This document shows, piece by piece, positions 52,701-63,894 of a DNA stretch of 64,000 nt (positions within the stretch are counted from its first letter, which is position 1; each line of letters opens with the position of its first letter). Position numbers and translations under genes: made by a program. The notes beneath the pieces are model-generated. The model had not been told where the DNA came from, did not search any database, and saw only the letters and a program-made list of their open reading frames with translations. Source of the stretch: Auanema rhodensis (taxonomy: Eukaryota > Nematoda > Chromadorea > Rhabditida > Rhabditidae); contig OZ059897.1 of the NCBI GenBank assembly GCA_964057225.1, positions 15,438,001-15,502,000 on the forward strand. Direction: 5' to 3'.

Positions 52701-55561
52701 GAGAGAAAGAGCGAAAGAGGCAAAATGTGCGTGTGTTTGTATGTTCGTTCTCTCGTTCTCTCTCTACATTTCTGTGCTTGGAGTTATATCTATCACTGCT
52801 TTCGACCGCTGTATTGGTCATAGGGTCTGCTTGTGGGGCAGGCTGCTAGTTGGTACTGAAAGGGAGAAGGAGACTAGTGTTAGTGAAGGGAGTCGACACG
52901 CTTGCAGACTGACCAGTTAGAGAGGTACAAGATTCGTGATGTTTTGGTGAATATCAGACAGACAGATGAAATTCAGGCCGAGAAAGAGAGACGAACGCTT
53001 GAGGGGGCACGGAGAGCCAGAACGAACTGAGAGTTGGACACAGGCTTACATCTCTCTCCTTCTTTCTCTCCCTCTCGTTTTTCCCATGTCTTCTATCTTG
53101 TTTTGGACTCTGAGAGTAAGCGTAATCAAGAGAGAGACTCCAGAATTGCTGGTCCTAACCCCATTCGCTCACTATTCTCTGACAATTTTTTCCTTCGCTC
53201 TCTTGCTTTTCTAGCTTTTTCTCGTGCTCTCTCACAACTACTAGCCCGCCAGACTACAACCCAATAACGGATGGTCGGACAGCACACCCAGCCACGACTG
53301 GCTAATGAGAGAGCTTGGGACACGAAGAGGGTTGGAACGGCAATCGCGATAACACACTCGGACATGAGGCAGCAGACATTTAGACGATCAGACAGCATCC
53401 GATATGAGAGTGTGTTAGACAGCTTGGCCGTACCTAGCACGGTCGTTTCTCTTTCCTCGTTCTAGCCTGCTAAACCAAGTCCGTCTCCTGCCTTCTATCA
53501 TTATTCCTCTCCATCTCACCCTCTGCTTTTCTCTCCCCCTCATCTCTCTATATCATTCATCTGATGAAATTGGTAAGCTAATGTTCCATGATACTCGAAC
53601 CATCATATGAAAAATACGAAAAATCGTTCAAATCATCAAAATCTTAAAGAAACATTTCATTCGGATATGTTTCATTCGAAACTCGGACAAAGCGTTCCCG
53701 ATTAGAAATGTTCTATAGAAATTGTGAAGTTTCAGATTCTCAGAAAGTTTCTTTGAATCTGATATACACAATCATTTGTTTTGAAAATACGTCATTCTGC
53801 CTCACTAAATCATACCATCGTTGATTATAGATCGATAATCTGAAAATCTAAAGAACTTGTGTTAAGTTTTTATTTAAAATTTGTAGTCATGGAAGCCGAA
53901 TGAACGGAACAGCAGAAGTAGATTAACTAGACGATGAGATGATTTCCAGCATATACTTAGTAGTTTTAAACTACATTTCAATATATTTTCTAAAATATAT
54001 TAATATTTATTATTAAATAATTAAGAAACATACATATTTAAAAGAAATAATAATATTATTTAACAATTATTTGATTAGTTTAAGGATTTTGGATGAAACC
54101 TTACCTGATTTTTGATTTGATCATAAAACTTCAAATCCAACATTTGTTTTCAAAAGAATTATTAATATTCAATTTTAAAATAATATTATAAGTAAGATCA
54201 ACAAATAGAAAAGAATGAGATATATAATAATAGTGAAAGACATTTATAGTTAAAACATATGAATAATTATAAACAAAAATTGACATTTATGTATATGTAT
54301 ATATCTCAATTTAGTCATCAATACATCTCTTTCTATTTCAACCTGTAAAACCTTTTCAACTTCTTAACCGACACCAAACTACTTTACCAGGTTTCTCTCT
54401 ATTTCTCTCTTACTTTCTTTCTTTCTCCCTCTATCCTCTTCTCTCTCTCTCTCTCTCTCTTTACCAATCTCTCACTCTTTTATATATCTCTTCGATCCAC
54501 TAGCGTGAAAGAACTACGACGACGTGCAAATGCTGGAATAGCTAAAACAACGAGAAAAACGACGACGTGACCCAGATGGTAGCCAGCACGATCCTTACAT
54601 CGAGCCAGGCGGTCCCACGTCGTGCCTCGTTCGAAACAAAAAGGTCAGGACGTTTCAATATAGCATGATATTTAACTCGAAAAAAAAAAAGATAAAACTG
54701 CTGCATATATTTATATGAAGAAGGGAAACTTTTTCAAATTAAATCTATATGTTAATGATAATTATGCGAATATATCAAGAAAAACTTTAGTTATGAAGTG
54801 AACTTTATAGAAGAAAGTTGGCAAAAAAACTGTCGAGTAATCAAAGAATAAGCAGTTTCAGTATTAACAGAAATAATTATAAATTTCAACAATAAATTGT
54901 TTATGTTTTAAAAAATGCTGATATCATCATAAAACTTATCGAAACAAAATAAAAACATAACGTAAGAAATGTGTAAAATTATAATTAAATTTTATATAAT
55001 TTATTATAATTACATACATATTTCTTTATTTTAAGTAAACTATTCAAATTATTTAATTGAAGATAATGTAGTAGACATTCAACATTTTGAAAAATTCATA
55101 TTGAAAAATCTGTTGTTTTGCCAAATGTGTCTTATCAGTTAATTCTTAACAAAATTTGAACGAACGCTCTAAGACAAAATGGCCGAATAAGCGATATAGA
55201 GAGAAAGAGGGAGGAAGAGATAGAGAGAAAAGTGGAGATAGAGATAGAATGAAAGTAGGAGGTAGATAGATAGTAGGATAGTTAAGAAGACAATGCTTTT
55301 GGTACTTTGTCTTGATATCAAAGAAAGAAATTACTTTTATATTTCTTTAAACGACAATGATATATGTATATATGAATATATGTAACTTGATGATAAACCT
55401 CAATGAATTTCGTATGAAACATTTTGAAACAAAGAAGAAAACAAAATATGTTAATATATAAGAAAATAAAAGTTCATAAAAGGTATAACATGATGTTAAA
55501 ACTGTCTTGTTCCTCCCCTTAAACCCTCAAACTATCTTCTTGCTATCTTCTTATTCTCTTA

Positions 55562-55562
<1 letters not shown>

Positions 55563-55637
<75 letters not shown>

Positions 55638-55640
55638 ATC
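55563..55640. repeat. CT-rich microsatellite
   Basis: A nearly continuous CT run with rare interruptions, about 75 bases. It also creates a Leu/Ser repeat frame that is not a gene. Confidence 0.9.
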
Positions 55641-58472
55641 AATCATAATCATATTATTGACTCTTTTTCATTTCACGTCTAACTATCAATATTTCCTATT
55701 TTCTCTCAATCTCTTTGTCATAGTAATATTCTCACTTTATATCTTTCTCATTGTATGCCTTAGGCTATCCGTTAAGGAAGTGTCTTTCCGTTTGCCACAC
55801 ATAGACCTCCCAAACAGCTAGGCGTACCAGTTGGAACGGAATGGCTCCATATCTTTACACCGTTTTTCTAAACTTTAAAGAGCACTATATATTTTATTAT
55901 TATATATATAATAATAATTGATTACTTTTTTTTAAAAAAAATGAATGATTCAAATGTAAAAAAAAAATTAATAAGTGATTAATATTCTAATAAAAAATCA
56001 ATAATTTCATTCAAAATTAATTCATTTTTAATATTAAAATAAATAATATATTATGTTAGTGATAATATTATTATATACAAATAATACTATTCTTTTTGTA
56101 TATTTTTTTAGAATTTAGATAGTTGATAGACAGGATTATAGTTATATTCATTTATCAAGTTGAGAATATCAGAGAGAAAAATTTGCTTTTATATTCTAAA
56201 AAGATAAATTTTTTGTTCGTTTTTCATGTTCTTTTGAAATAATTTTAAAATAATATCTCGATGAACAAGACAGTTTGTGCTGGCCAACACTGTTGCCATC
56301 ATTCGTTTTTGGCTCCGCCTGCCTACAAAGTCTTAAGAAGTGGATTTTATAATTTCTGATGGTAATACATCTATTAATAAAATAAATTTCCAAATTTTTT
56401 TTTTGTTTTTGGTGAAATGAAATTTATCCATAAATCTCTATGTAGTATGCATGGACAATCTGATATATAATAATGAGAATAAAAGAATAATTATAATAGA
56501 AAGTACGGTAAAATAGAAAACGTTACTACTTGAGGGCAAATGTGATATACTAACGAAGTTGACATCTTCTTTCAGGATTCTCTACAACTAAAGACCATGT
56601 TCTTGGTTTTTGTGAAATACTCATTCGTATCTTCCTCTTTCCCTTTCTCTCTCTTTTTCTCTCTATCGCTGTATCCCTCTCTCTCTCTCTATCTTTCTCG
56701 CTTTCTATCAATCTAATTCTCTTTCACTTTATATCTTATTTAACCTTCTTTATCTCACTCTTATGTTTAAGTTCTCTACTTATTCTCATTTGATCGCCAA
56801 GCGCAAAGTGCAAATGTCCTCGGCAGGGCGGTACCAGGAGGAGGAGGAGTTCGGATTGGATAGAAATGGGGCAAGGCTCTGAGCTGCCTGGTGCTGGCTG
56901 GCGGATGCCAAATTAGTGCCTAATTCGAACAAGGAGAAGAGAAAGATATAAATGAGGTTCATGAGAGAAGACGAAGCAAGAGAAAGAGATGAAATAGAGA
57001 GGGAGAATAGACTTTAAAATATTTTAAAATGGAAAAGATGCTGAACATGAAAAGTTAAAGACAATTGGGTATTAAGTGAATCCCGAATGGATAAAATGAT
57101 ATAATTAGACTTACACACAGGTATGAACGGATACAAGAATGTATTTGAAGCTCTAAATTTCAAAAAGAGCTTTATTGAAGATTTCCTTCAATAGATTTAA
57201 GTGATGATTTGTTTCTGAAAACTTCCATCTTATAGCTGGATTAAAAGTATATATAACAATTTATTTGATTCAAAAAATGAAAAATATATTATATTATAGT
57301 ATAGTATATAATAACTACATTTAATAAAATAATAGATAACAAGTAGTTTTTCTTTTAATACTTTTCATAATGACAATTTGAACAAAAAATAAGATTTGAA
57401 GCTGTAACAAAAGGGAGAAAACGAAATATTTTATTTAATCTAACAATTTAAAATTTTTTTTTGCATTTCAAAAATAAAAAAAAGGAAAATACAAGTTCAA
57501 ATTTTATTAGATTAAAATTTAAAAAATCTATCTTGTGTCTAATAATAAAAAGTATTTGAAGATGAAGAAGAATTTTTTGAATCTTTTTTTTTCTCTTAAA
57601 ACTGATCAATGTAATCGTAGATTCAACAGAGAAAAAAAGAAAAATTCAAATTCTAAGCCAGAGTGGATTGGTCGGCAGATTGAAAAAAACCTGAAGAATC
57701 TCCGCGCCGAGAGACATTTTTTTCAATGTTTGATTAAATTCTCATAAATCTTAAAATAATGATATAAATCAGTTAAAATCTATGTTTAATGTTGAACATA
57801 TTTATAAAAAAAATTTAAAATATTCAAAAAAAATATAAATATATTATTAAAATAATTAATTCATATAATTAGGAACTAAATACTATTAGTGGAATGAGTC
57901 ACTGAATAAAGTTTTTCTTATTCATTACTCTTTTAAACCTTTTACTCACTTTCTCATCTCTTTCTCAGGTAAGGATATTAATTATTTAAAAAATTCACAC
58001 AATTTCTTCATTAGATTCATTCATTAAATATTAAAATATCATGTCAAAATCATAACTTTGAAGAACATTTTTCTTTTTCTGCTGATAGATTATTGAAAAA
58101 AAAATTTTTTGAGAAAAAGAAATATTTTTATAATTTAAAATCTAAAATTTAATATTTTTTTCCTCAAAAAACGTTATTTAAAAATAAGCAAATTCGAAAT
58201 TGTTATGAGGAACAAACTAATTTATATTTTTCAAATATAACTAATTATTTTATAATTTACTTTTCAAATCTGTGTGTCTGTATCTGTGATGTGTATTACG
58301 GATGATTTTTAATGGATTTTTCTGAGACTTACTTGAATGATTAATCTTTTTTAATTTCGAGTTGTTTACTATTGAAAATAATTAACAATGAGATGCAAAT
58401 AATAATTTTATTAATAATAATATTTAATGTTTTTTACATTTTTGAGGACAAGTCCTAGAAAACAGTCTTTCC

Positions 58473-59502
58473 TTATTTATTAGGATAAGCAGCAATGATA
58501 CTCCTGAAAACATTCAAGATAATGAGAGCTATATTAACGAAAATAAAAGTTATCGATATGAAAATACTCACTTATTAATCTTGAAACCACCACAATCACG
58601 AATTTGGGAAGCGAATTGTTTTCTATCGGGCTTCTTCCATCCTCCGAATGGCTTGAAATCATTGAAGTCAGCAGGAGATGCTCCATTCACTCCATCTCCA
58701 TTGTTACTTATATACCTTCAGAGAAAAATATTGTTTAAAGATATATGGATATTATGCTAACCACAGCTTGTCACCTTGAGTTGAATAAGAGGTTGTTCCT
58801 CCAGTGATCGTATTGAAATCTTTAGCACTTGTATAGAATCCAACTTTAACACCTTTGATCTTGAATATGAAAATGAGCTAGAAGACTGAAAACATTAGTA
58901 ATACCATAGCAGCAGATCTAATATCATTAATCAAATTATTATTCACGGTAACATTTGTATTCCATTGAGAAGGTTCAGCAATCTAAATATAATTACATTT
59001 ATGGAAATTAAAATGAATATTATAACAATACCTTGAACCAAATAAATCTCAATCGGATTCCCAATGAACTCATATAGTTATAGAAAGTATCAAATTGAGT
59101 TATACCGCCAAAGAAATCACTGAGAACAGGAGAATAGTAAAATTCAACTTGAAGATTAGCTGTAAAACAAAATTATAAAGAAAAAATAGCACATAGTTAA
59201 TTTTACCCATAGCAGCAGCTTTGGTATTGAAGTATAGCTGATAATCAGTTGAGCCAGTCATATTAGTTATTGGTTCATTTGCCCTAGAAAATCAAAAAGA
59301 TTGAAACGAATATCTTCTTACAATCAAACCTGAACACGGCAGTTGCAAATGAATTGTCTTCAACTCCAAAGCATTGAAGTTGAGTAATATCAATATGTAT
59401 TGTTTCAAAGTCCAAAGCATAAAGATATCCACGAGGGGCAAGGCTGTACACATTAGCTAATGTTACAGTAACAGTACAGAAGAGAATAGCCAAGCGAAAC
59501 AT
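58473..59502 (-). CDS. GH25-like nematode lysozyme (LYS family), copy A
   Basis: Seven exons from the right: 59330-59502, 59207-59283, 59032-59159, 58905-58982, 58762-58859, 58572-58715, 58473-58503; 242 residues. A signal peptide (MFRLAILFCTVTVTLA) precedes the barrel domain, which starts GYLYALDFE. Later blocks VKGVGFYTSAKDF-like and ADFNDFKPFGGWKKPDRKQF match the tail of C. elegans LYS proteins, secreted intestinal lysozymes used in digestion of and defence against bacteria. The strand that normally carries the GH25 Asp-x-Glu pair reads FIWFKIAEP, so the classical acidic pair is not in place; some C. elegans LYS members appear to share this. Catalytic activity is therefore uncertain. The promoter and first codons lie in a near-perfect inverted repeat shared with copy B. 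Confidence 0.93.
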
Positions 59503-59874
59503 TTCTGAAAATAAAAAATTAGTTTTGAAGGGAAAAGTCAATTGGGATAACCCTCACTTGTACTGAGAGTTTATAAAGCTTTTCCTTATCATTTGATAAG
59601 TATTTCGATAATATTGATAAAAATTTTAATCTTTTTACATTTTATCTTCACGAATGACGATATATTCGAACTTTGATTTATTTCTCGTCTAGAAAACAGG
59701 GTGTGGTCCATGTTTCCAAGAAGCTCGTATTACCGTATACAAGAAGAAGAAATTGTGAAAATTGGTAAGCTCCGCCCCTTTTTTCAAATTCAAATAATTC
59801 AAATTTGAAATATATGAACAACCGTTAATACATCTAAAAAATTTAAAAATAAACATTTGAATGAACATGATAAT
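59470..59874. repeat. Left arm of a 405-bp inverted repeat
   Basis: The arm is the reverse complement of 60220-60624 without indels (paired coordinates always sum to 120094). The only differences I saw are two bases in the second codons of the two genes. It covers the whole promoter and the first 11 codons of lysozyme copy A. Confidence 0.95.
59585..59600. promoter_or_regulatory. Palindromic double GATA site, copy A promoter
   Basis: CTTATCATTTGATAAG is a perfect inverted pair of TGATAAG sites, about 85 bases upstream of the copy A start, with a TATA box (TATAAA, minus strand) at 59570-59575. TGATAA is the core bound by intestinal GATA factors such as ELT-2, which drive lysozyme genes in C. 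elegans. Confidence 0.75.
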
Positions 59875-60043
59875 GAAAAATAAGGAATAGTCTTGTTCCT
59901 TACATGTTCAAAGACTTGATAGAATAAATAAAATAATTTTTTTCTGTTTCTTCTTTTCAATTTGTAATTTTACAAAAAAAACAAAACAAATAAAATATTT
60001 GAAATAGTATTAAAAACATATATACTATACATATATAATATAT

Positions 60044-60122
60044 AAATAGTATATATATATATATATATATATAAATAGTATATATATATATATATATAAA
60101 TAGTATATATATATATATTATA
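60044..60122. repeat. TA-rich minisatellite in the palindrome spacer
   Basis: At least three units of AAATAGTATA followed by a variable run of TA. It sits near the centre of the spacer between the two inverted arms (59875-60219). Confidence 0.9.
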
Positions 60123-60219
60123 ATATCTTATTAATAAATTTATAATTAATATTTATATTTTATGAATAATAATTCAAACAAAATCTCTGTGACTTCACAT
60201 TTTTTAAAAATAAAATTTT

Positions 60220-60624
60220 ATTATCATGTTCATTCAAATGTTTATTTTTAAATTTTTTAGATGTATTAACGGTTGTTCATATATTTCAAATTTGAATTAT
60301 TTGAATTTGAAAAAAGGGGCGGAGCTTACCAATTTTCACAATTTCTTCTTCTTGTATACGGTAATACGAGCTTCTTGGAAACATGGACCACACCCTGTTT
60401 TCTAGACGAGAAATAAATCAAAGTTCGAATATATCGTCATTCGTGAAGATAAAATGTAAAAAGATTAAAATTTTTATCAATATTATCGAAATACTTATCA
60501 AATGATAAGGAAAAGCTTTATAAACTCTCAGTACAAGTGAGGGTTATCCCAATTGACTTTTCCCTTCAAAACTAATTTTTTATTTTCAGAAATGTACCGC
60601 TTGGCTATTCTCTTCTGTACTGTT
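60220..60624. repeat. Right arm of a 405-bp inverted repeat
   Basis: Reverse complement of 59470-59874. It covers the promoter and first 11 codons of lysozyme copy B. Confidence 0.95.
60494..60509. promoter_or_regulatory. Palindromic double GATA site, copy B promoter
   Basis: Mirror copy of the site at 59585-59600, about 85 bases upstream of the copy B ATG. It is followed by a TATA box within the same palindrome. Confidence 0.75.
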
Positions 60625-61639
60625 TATACTGTTTTAGCCAACCCCATTGTGGTTAAAGAGCAAGATGCTTCAGCTGTTTGTTTCTGAAAAAAATATTTAA
60701 AACTAATTTTTAATTTTTATTAGAATTACCAATATGGTTTTGCTACTCGATTTCCTTTAAATGTATCTTCTATGTCTTGTCTAGCTGAAAGTGGATTCGA
60801 TGTTGTATTCGCAAGGTTAGACATCTCTTATAAATATTCTCGTATATGTTCTTAACATCAGAGTTAATATTCCTAGTCAAGGAGTATTCGATGCTAATGC
60901 GATCACAACTATCCGATCGGCTTATTCAGGTATTACCTCGTCTTAAACTTTGTTTTCAAAATGTTTTATAATTATAGCTGGAATTCCAACTGAAGCCTAT
61001 GTTGAACCATTAATATTCATTAATCATACTAATATACTTCCAAATATTTTCAAAGGATTGAAGAACAATGGTGTTAAACTCAGATCTATTTGGATAAGGG
61101 TTTGTCTAGAATAAGAAAACATATTTCAATAATATGCCACATTAAGGTTACTATTGATATAGCATGGTCTGGTATGATTGATAGAAATGTGAAGCTTTTG
61201 TCTGATATGAAAAACTATGCTAAAGTTTGGAAAAGATCTTGCGGGCTTTATGAAATATTGTTTAATTTAGGCTCAAGGTGTTCAAGTTGGATTCATTACT
61301 AACAAATTTATTTGGGAGCATGTTACTGATAATACTCAAGTATTTGCTAGTGATCGTCTTTGGTATACAAACACAATCGCCACTGGATCAATTGGTGAAA
61401 CTTCTACTAATTTCGATGATTTTGAAAGTTTCGGTGGATGGGTATCTCCAGTTATTAAGGAGTTTGCGGTTGCCGAGAAAATTTGTGGACACAACCTCAA
61501 CAGGTTTAAAATAACAAAAATGCATATATAGTTAAATATAATTATAATAATATTTAGAATTGTCTATAAAGGAGATTCTGCAACTCTTAATATTGCAAAG
61601 ACCAATGAAGAACTGACTATTGGTGGAAACTTTCATTAA
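60592..61639 (+). CDS. GH25-like nematode lysozyme (LYS family), divergent copy B
   Basis: Seven exons: 60592-60675, 60724-60815, 60862-60929, 60978-61099, 61147-61224, 61271-61503, 61558-61639; 252 residues. The first 11 codons match copy A, but the rest of the protein is quite different, so the gene seems to have gained its 5' end by inverted duplication or conversion. Family marks are GFATRFPLNVSSMSC near the start of the barrel, LRSIWIRVTIDIAW, AQGVQVGFITNKFIWE, and FDDFESFGGWVSP close to the end. The acidic pair of GH25 enzymes is not where expected (WIRVTID). It is presumably secreted by the intestine under the same promoter as copy A. No stops or frameshifts were seen, so it is likely functional as a gene, though perhaps not as an enzyme. 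Confidence 0.88.
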
Positions 61640-61918
61640 ACTATTATGAGTCAAATTTTTTTAATAATTTGTATAAAAAATAAATTATATTTAAAAGTAA
61701 AAATATAATATTATAAATATATTAACTATATAAATGAAAAAAAAACTTGTGGGTTTGTGTGGAGTATTACTGTATAGATATTTGATTTTAAATTTCATTT
61801 TTGTTTGAAAATTCTAGATTATAACATTTTATTTATATTATATGTGTACAGGTAAAACTTGTTTTTTTTTTTAAATTGAATATAAAAAAAGGTTTTTTAT
61901 TGAAAATATTTTAATTCA

Positions 61919-62400
61919 AGAGATTTTGCAATAAATTTTCTATTTCTTGCTTACTCTCAAACTCTTTATTCTTCAAAGAGTGTTCCAAAGGCCTGAATAC
62001 ATGGTATTCAGTTGAAGATAGGTCTGGAGAATATAGTCAATGCTCCAAAACATCACAACCAAATTTATCCAGCTTCTCTCTGATGGTACGGCTTACATGA
62101 GCACTTATCGCAACTCTCTTGAAACAGTTGAACTATGAACACTCAACTTTTCAGCTAGAAATTGCTGAGGAACCCCACAATCCTCTCTCAATTTCTCTCT
62201 AAATTACCTGCTCCCAGTTCTCTTTCTCTTTTTCTCATTTCGTCTTCTAAACTTCTTTCTCCTGTTCGAAATTTCTTAAACCATCTTGTGACTCTTGCAT
62301 ATCCTACAATGAAATTATTCTCTTCATTCATTTTCTTATGCGTTTCGTAAGCTGTAAATTCTTTTTCGTAAAAAATAGCAAAACATGCCTAACGTGGAAA
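61919..62400 (-). pseudogene. Degenerate mariner-type transposase fragment
   Basis: On the minus strand, GYARVTRWFKKFRTGERSLEDE matches the end of the first helix-turn-helix region of mariner transposases. A frameshifted second piece (CGVPQQFLAEKLSVHSSTVS) matches the second. After a deletion comes YSPDLSSTEYHVFRPLEHSL, the region of the third catalytic aspartate, here replaced by Glu, then the usual KNKEFESKQEIENLL tail. Stops, frameshifts and the loss of the central catalytic part show that it is dead. No terminal inverted repeats were recognised. It lies between lysozyme copies B and C. Confidence 0.8.
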
Positions 62401-62857
62401 CGCTTGTTAGATATTCTTTTTTGAAATTAATTTTAAATTATAAAAACACGCTACTTTATGCTAATTTTTTGTAATTTACGTGTAAACTATTTAAACTTTA
62501 TACTTTTTTTCAATTTAAGCTAAAATTTTTTGTTTAGATGATATTAAAATATTAATTAATTTTGCCTACATACACCTAATATTAATAATTTAAAATTATA
62601 AATGTAACAAAGACAAATATTTCATGTATATTATATTTGAATAATACTTTACTCAAATTTAAAAATAAAAAAAAAGAATTATATTTGATAAAACTGTTTA
62701 TAAATTATGATATGTTTCAAAATGTATTTACATCTGAACATGTTATAATTATATAGTAAATTATACTATTTCATTATATTAGTGTCACCTCATTATGGTG
62801 TGGCCTCATAGATACTTCTGAAATAGAATATGAAATTTCAATATATTCTAATATTTC

Positions 62858-63770
62858 TTACTTGTTTATATATATATCGCATTCCAGCATGTTGGAAGCG
62901 AATTGTTTTCTATTGGGCTTCTTCCATCCTCCGAATGGCTTGAAATCTTTGAAGTCAGCAGGAGATGCCAAATCAGCTCCATCTCCATTGTTACTTATAT
63001 ACCTTCAGAGAAAAATATTGTTTAAAGATATATGGATATTATGCTAACCAAAGATTGTCTGAAGCAAAACCAGCATAATTTCCGGTGATTTTTGTCCAAT
63101 AATTAGCACTAGTATAGAATCCAACTCTTACATTCTTGGCCTGTAAAAATACTTTGAAGTTTCGGAATCAAAAAGCATACTATACCATGGCAGCATCTCT
63201 AACATCCTTGAGAAGGTTAACATTACGCTGATAATCAGGGTACCAGTTAACCATAGGATCTACCTGTAATAATATCTTATTTAACTACATAAAAAGTAAT
63301 GTAAACCTTGATCCAGATGAATGTCAATTTGATTCCATTGGCCTTTAAGTTATTAAAGATACGATTGAACTGGGTAGTACCACTTAAACCAGTAGATATA
63401 AGAGGATACAGGTAAAACTCAGTTTCAAGTTCAGCTTAATAGTATGAATGATTGAATGAAAATGATTTTGATTATACCTTCACGGGCAGCGTGAACATTG
63501 AAAAACAACTTGACATCTATACTCTCTGTTCCATTCATGCCATTTATATCATTGACTCTAAAATGGATTTCATAAATAAAATTTAGTTTAAGATTCATAC
63601 AATGAAACAGAAGTTGAATAACTGTTATCTTGGTATCCCATACAAGAAAATACACTCCAGTTACCCCAAGGAATGAAGTCTACAGCATAAAGATATCCAG
63701 GAGGGGCAAGGCTGTACACATTAGCTAATGTTACAGTAACAGTACAGAAGAGAATAGCCAAGCGAAACAT
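62858..63770 (-). CDS. GH25-like nematode lysozyme (LYS family), copy C with shortened tail
   Basis: Six exons from the right: 63601-63770, 63478-63557, 63307-63434, 63186-63263, 63049-63140, 62858-63002; 230 residues. The signal peptide and first 30 residues match copy A almost exactly. The middle has diverged but stays recognisable: KLTFIWIKVDPMVNW, RVGFYTSANYW. The last exon is again nearly identical to copy A (ADFKDFKPFGGWKKPNRKQF), including its intron. The protein then ends early: after KQFASN the reading runs into unrelated sequence and stops, so the Cys-Gly-Gly block and final exon of copy A are missing. The loss of that cysteine may break a disulfide bond. It could be a young or decaying gene. 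It is transcribed in the same direction as copy A. Confidence 0.88.
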
Positions 63771-63878
63771 TTCTGAAAATAAAAAATTAGTTTTGAAGGG
63801 AAAAGCTAAACGTGAAAGATGATTGCAAAATCTGAATGGAATAGCCTTCACTTGTACTGAGAGTTTATAAAGCTTTTC

Positions 63879-63894
63879 CTTATCATTTGATAAG
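63879..63894. promoter_or_regulatory. Palindromic double GATA site, copy C promoter
   Basis: Same 16-base palindrome as at 59585 and 60494, upstream of the copy C start, again with a TATA box between it and the gene. Three promoters with the same module point to common intestinal GATA-factor control. Confidence 0.72.

Larger units (their letters stand above)
45640..58472. other. Gene-poor region between lin-42 and the lysozyme cluster
   Basis: No complete gene was recognised in almost 13 kb. It is rich in simple sequence: GA runs near 46080, 49707-49740 and 51330-51345, and CT runs near 54440, 55563-55640 and 56640-56700. Short GC-richer patches with open frames stand out at 47570-47730, 49260-49500, 50500-50690, 52920-53460, 54510-54650 and 56800-56930. 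Some have plausible splice borders. The most economical reading is that much of this is the lin-42 5' region with alternative promoters and first exons, but an unrecognised gene cannot be excluded. Confidence 0.4.

Noticed and set aside
55507-55821. Plus-strand frame with a Leu/Ser repeat, 104 residues
   Set aside because: The coding look is produced by the CT microsatellite.
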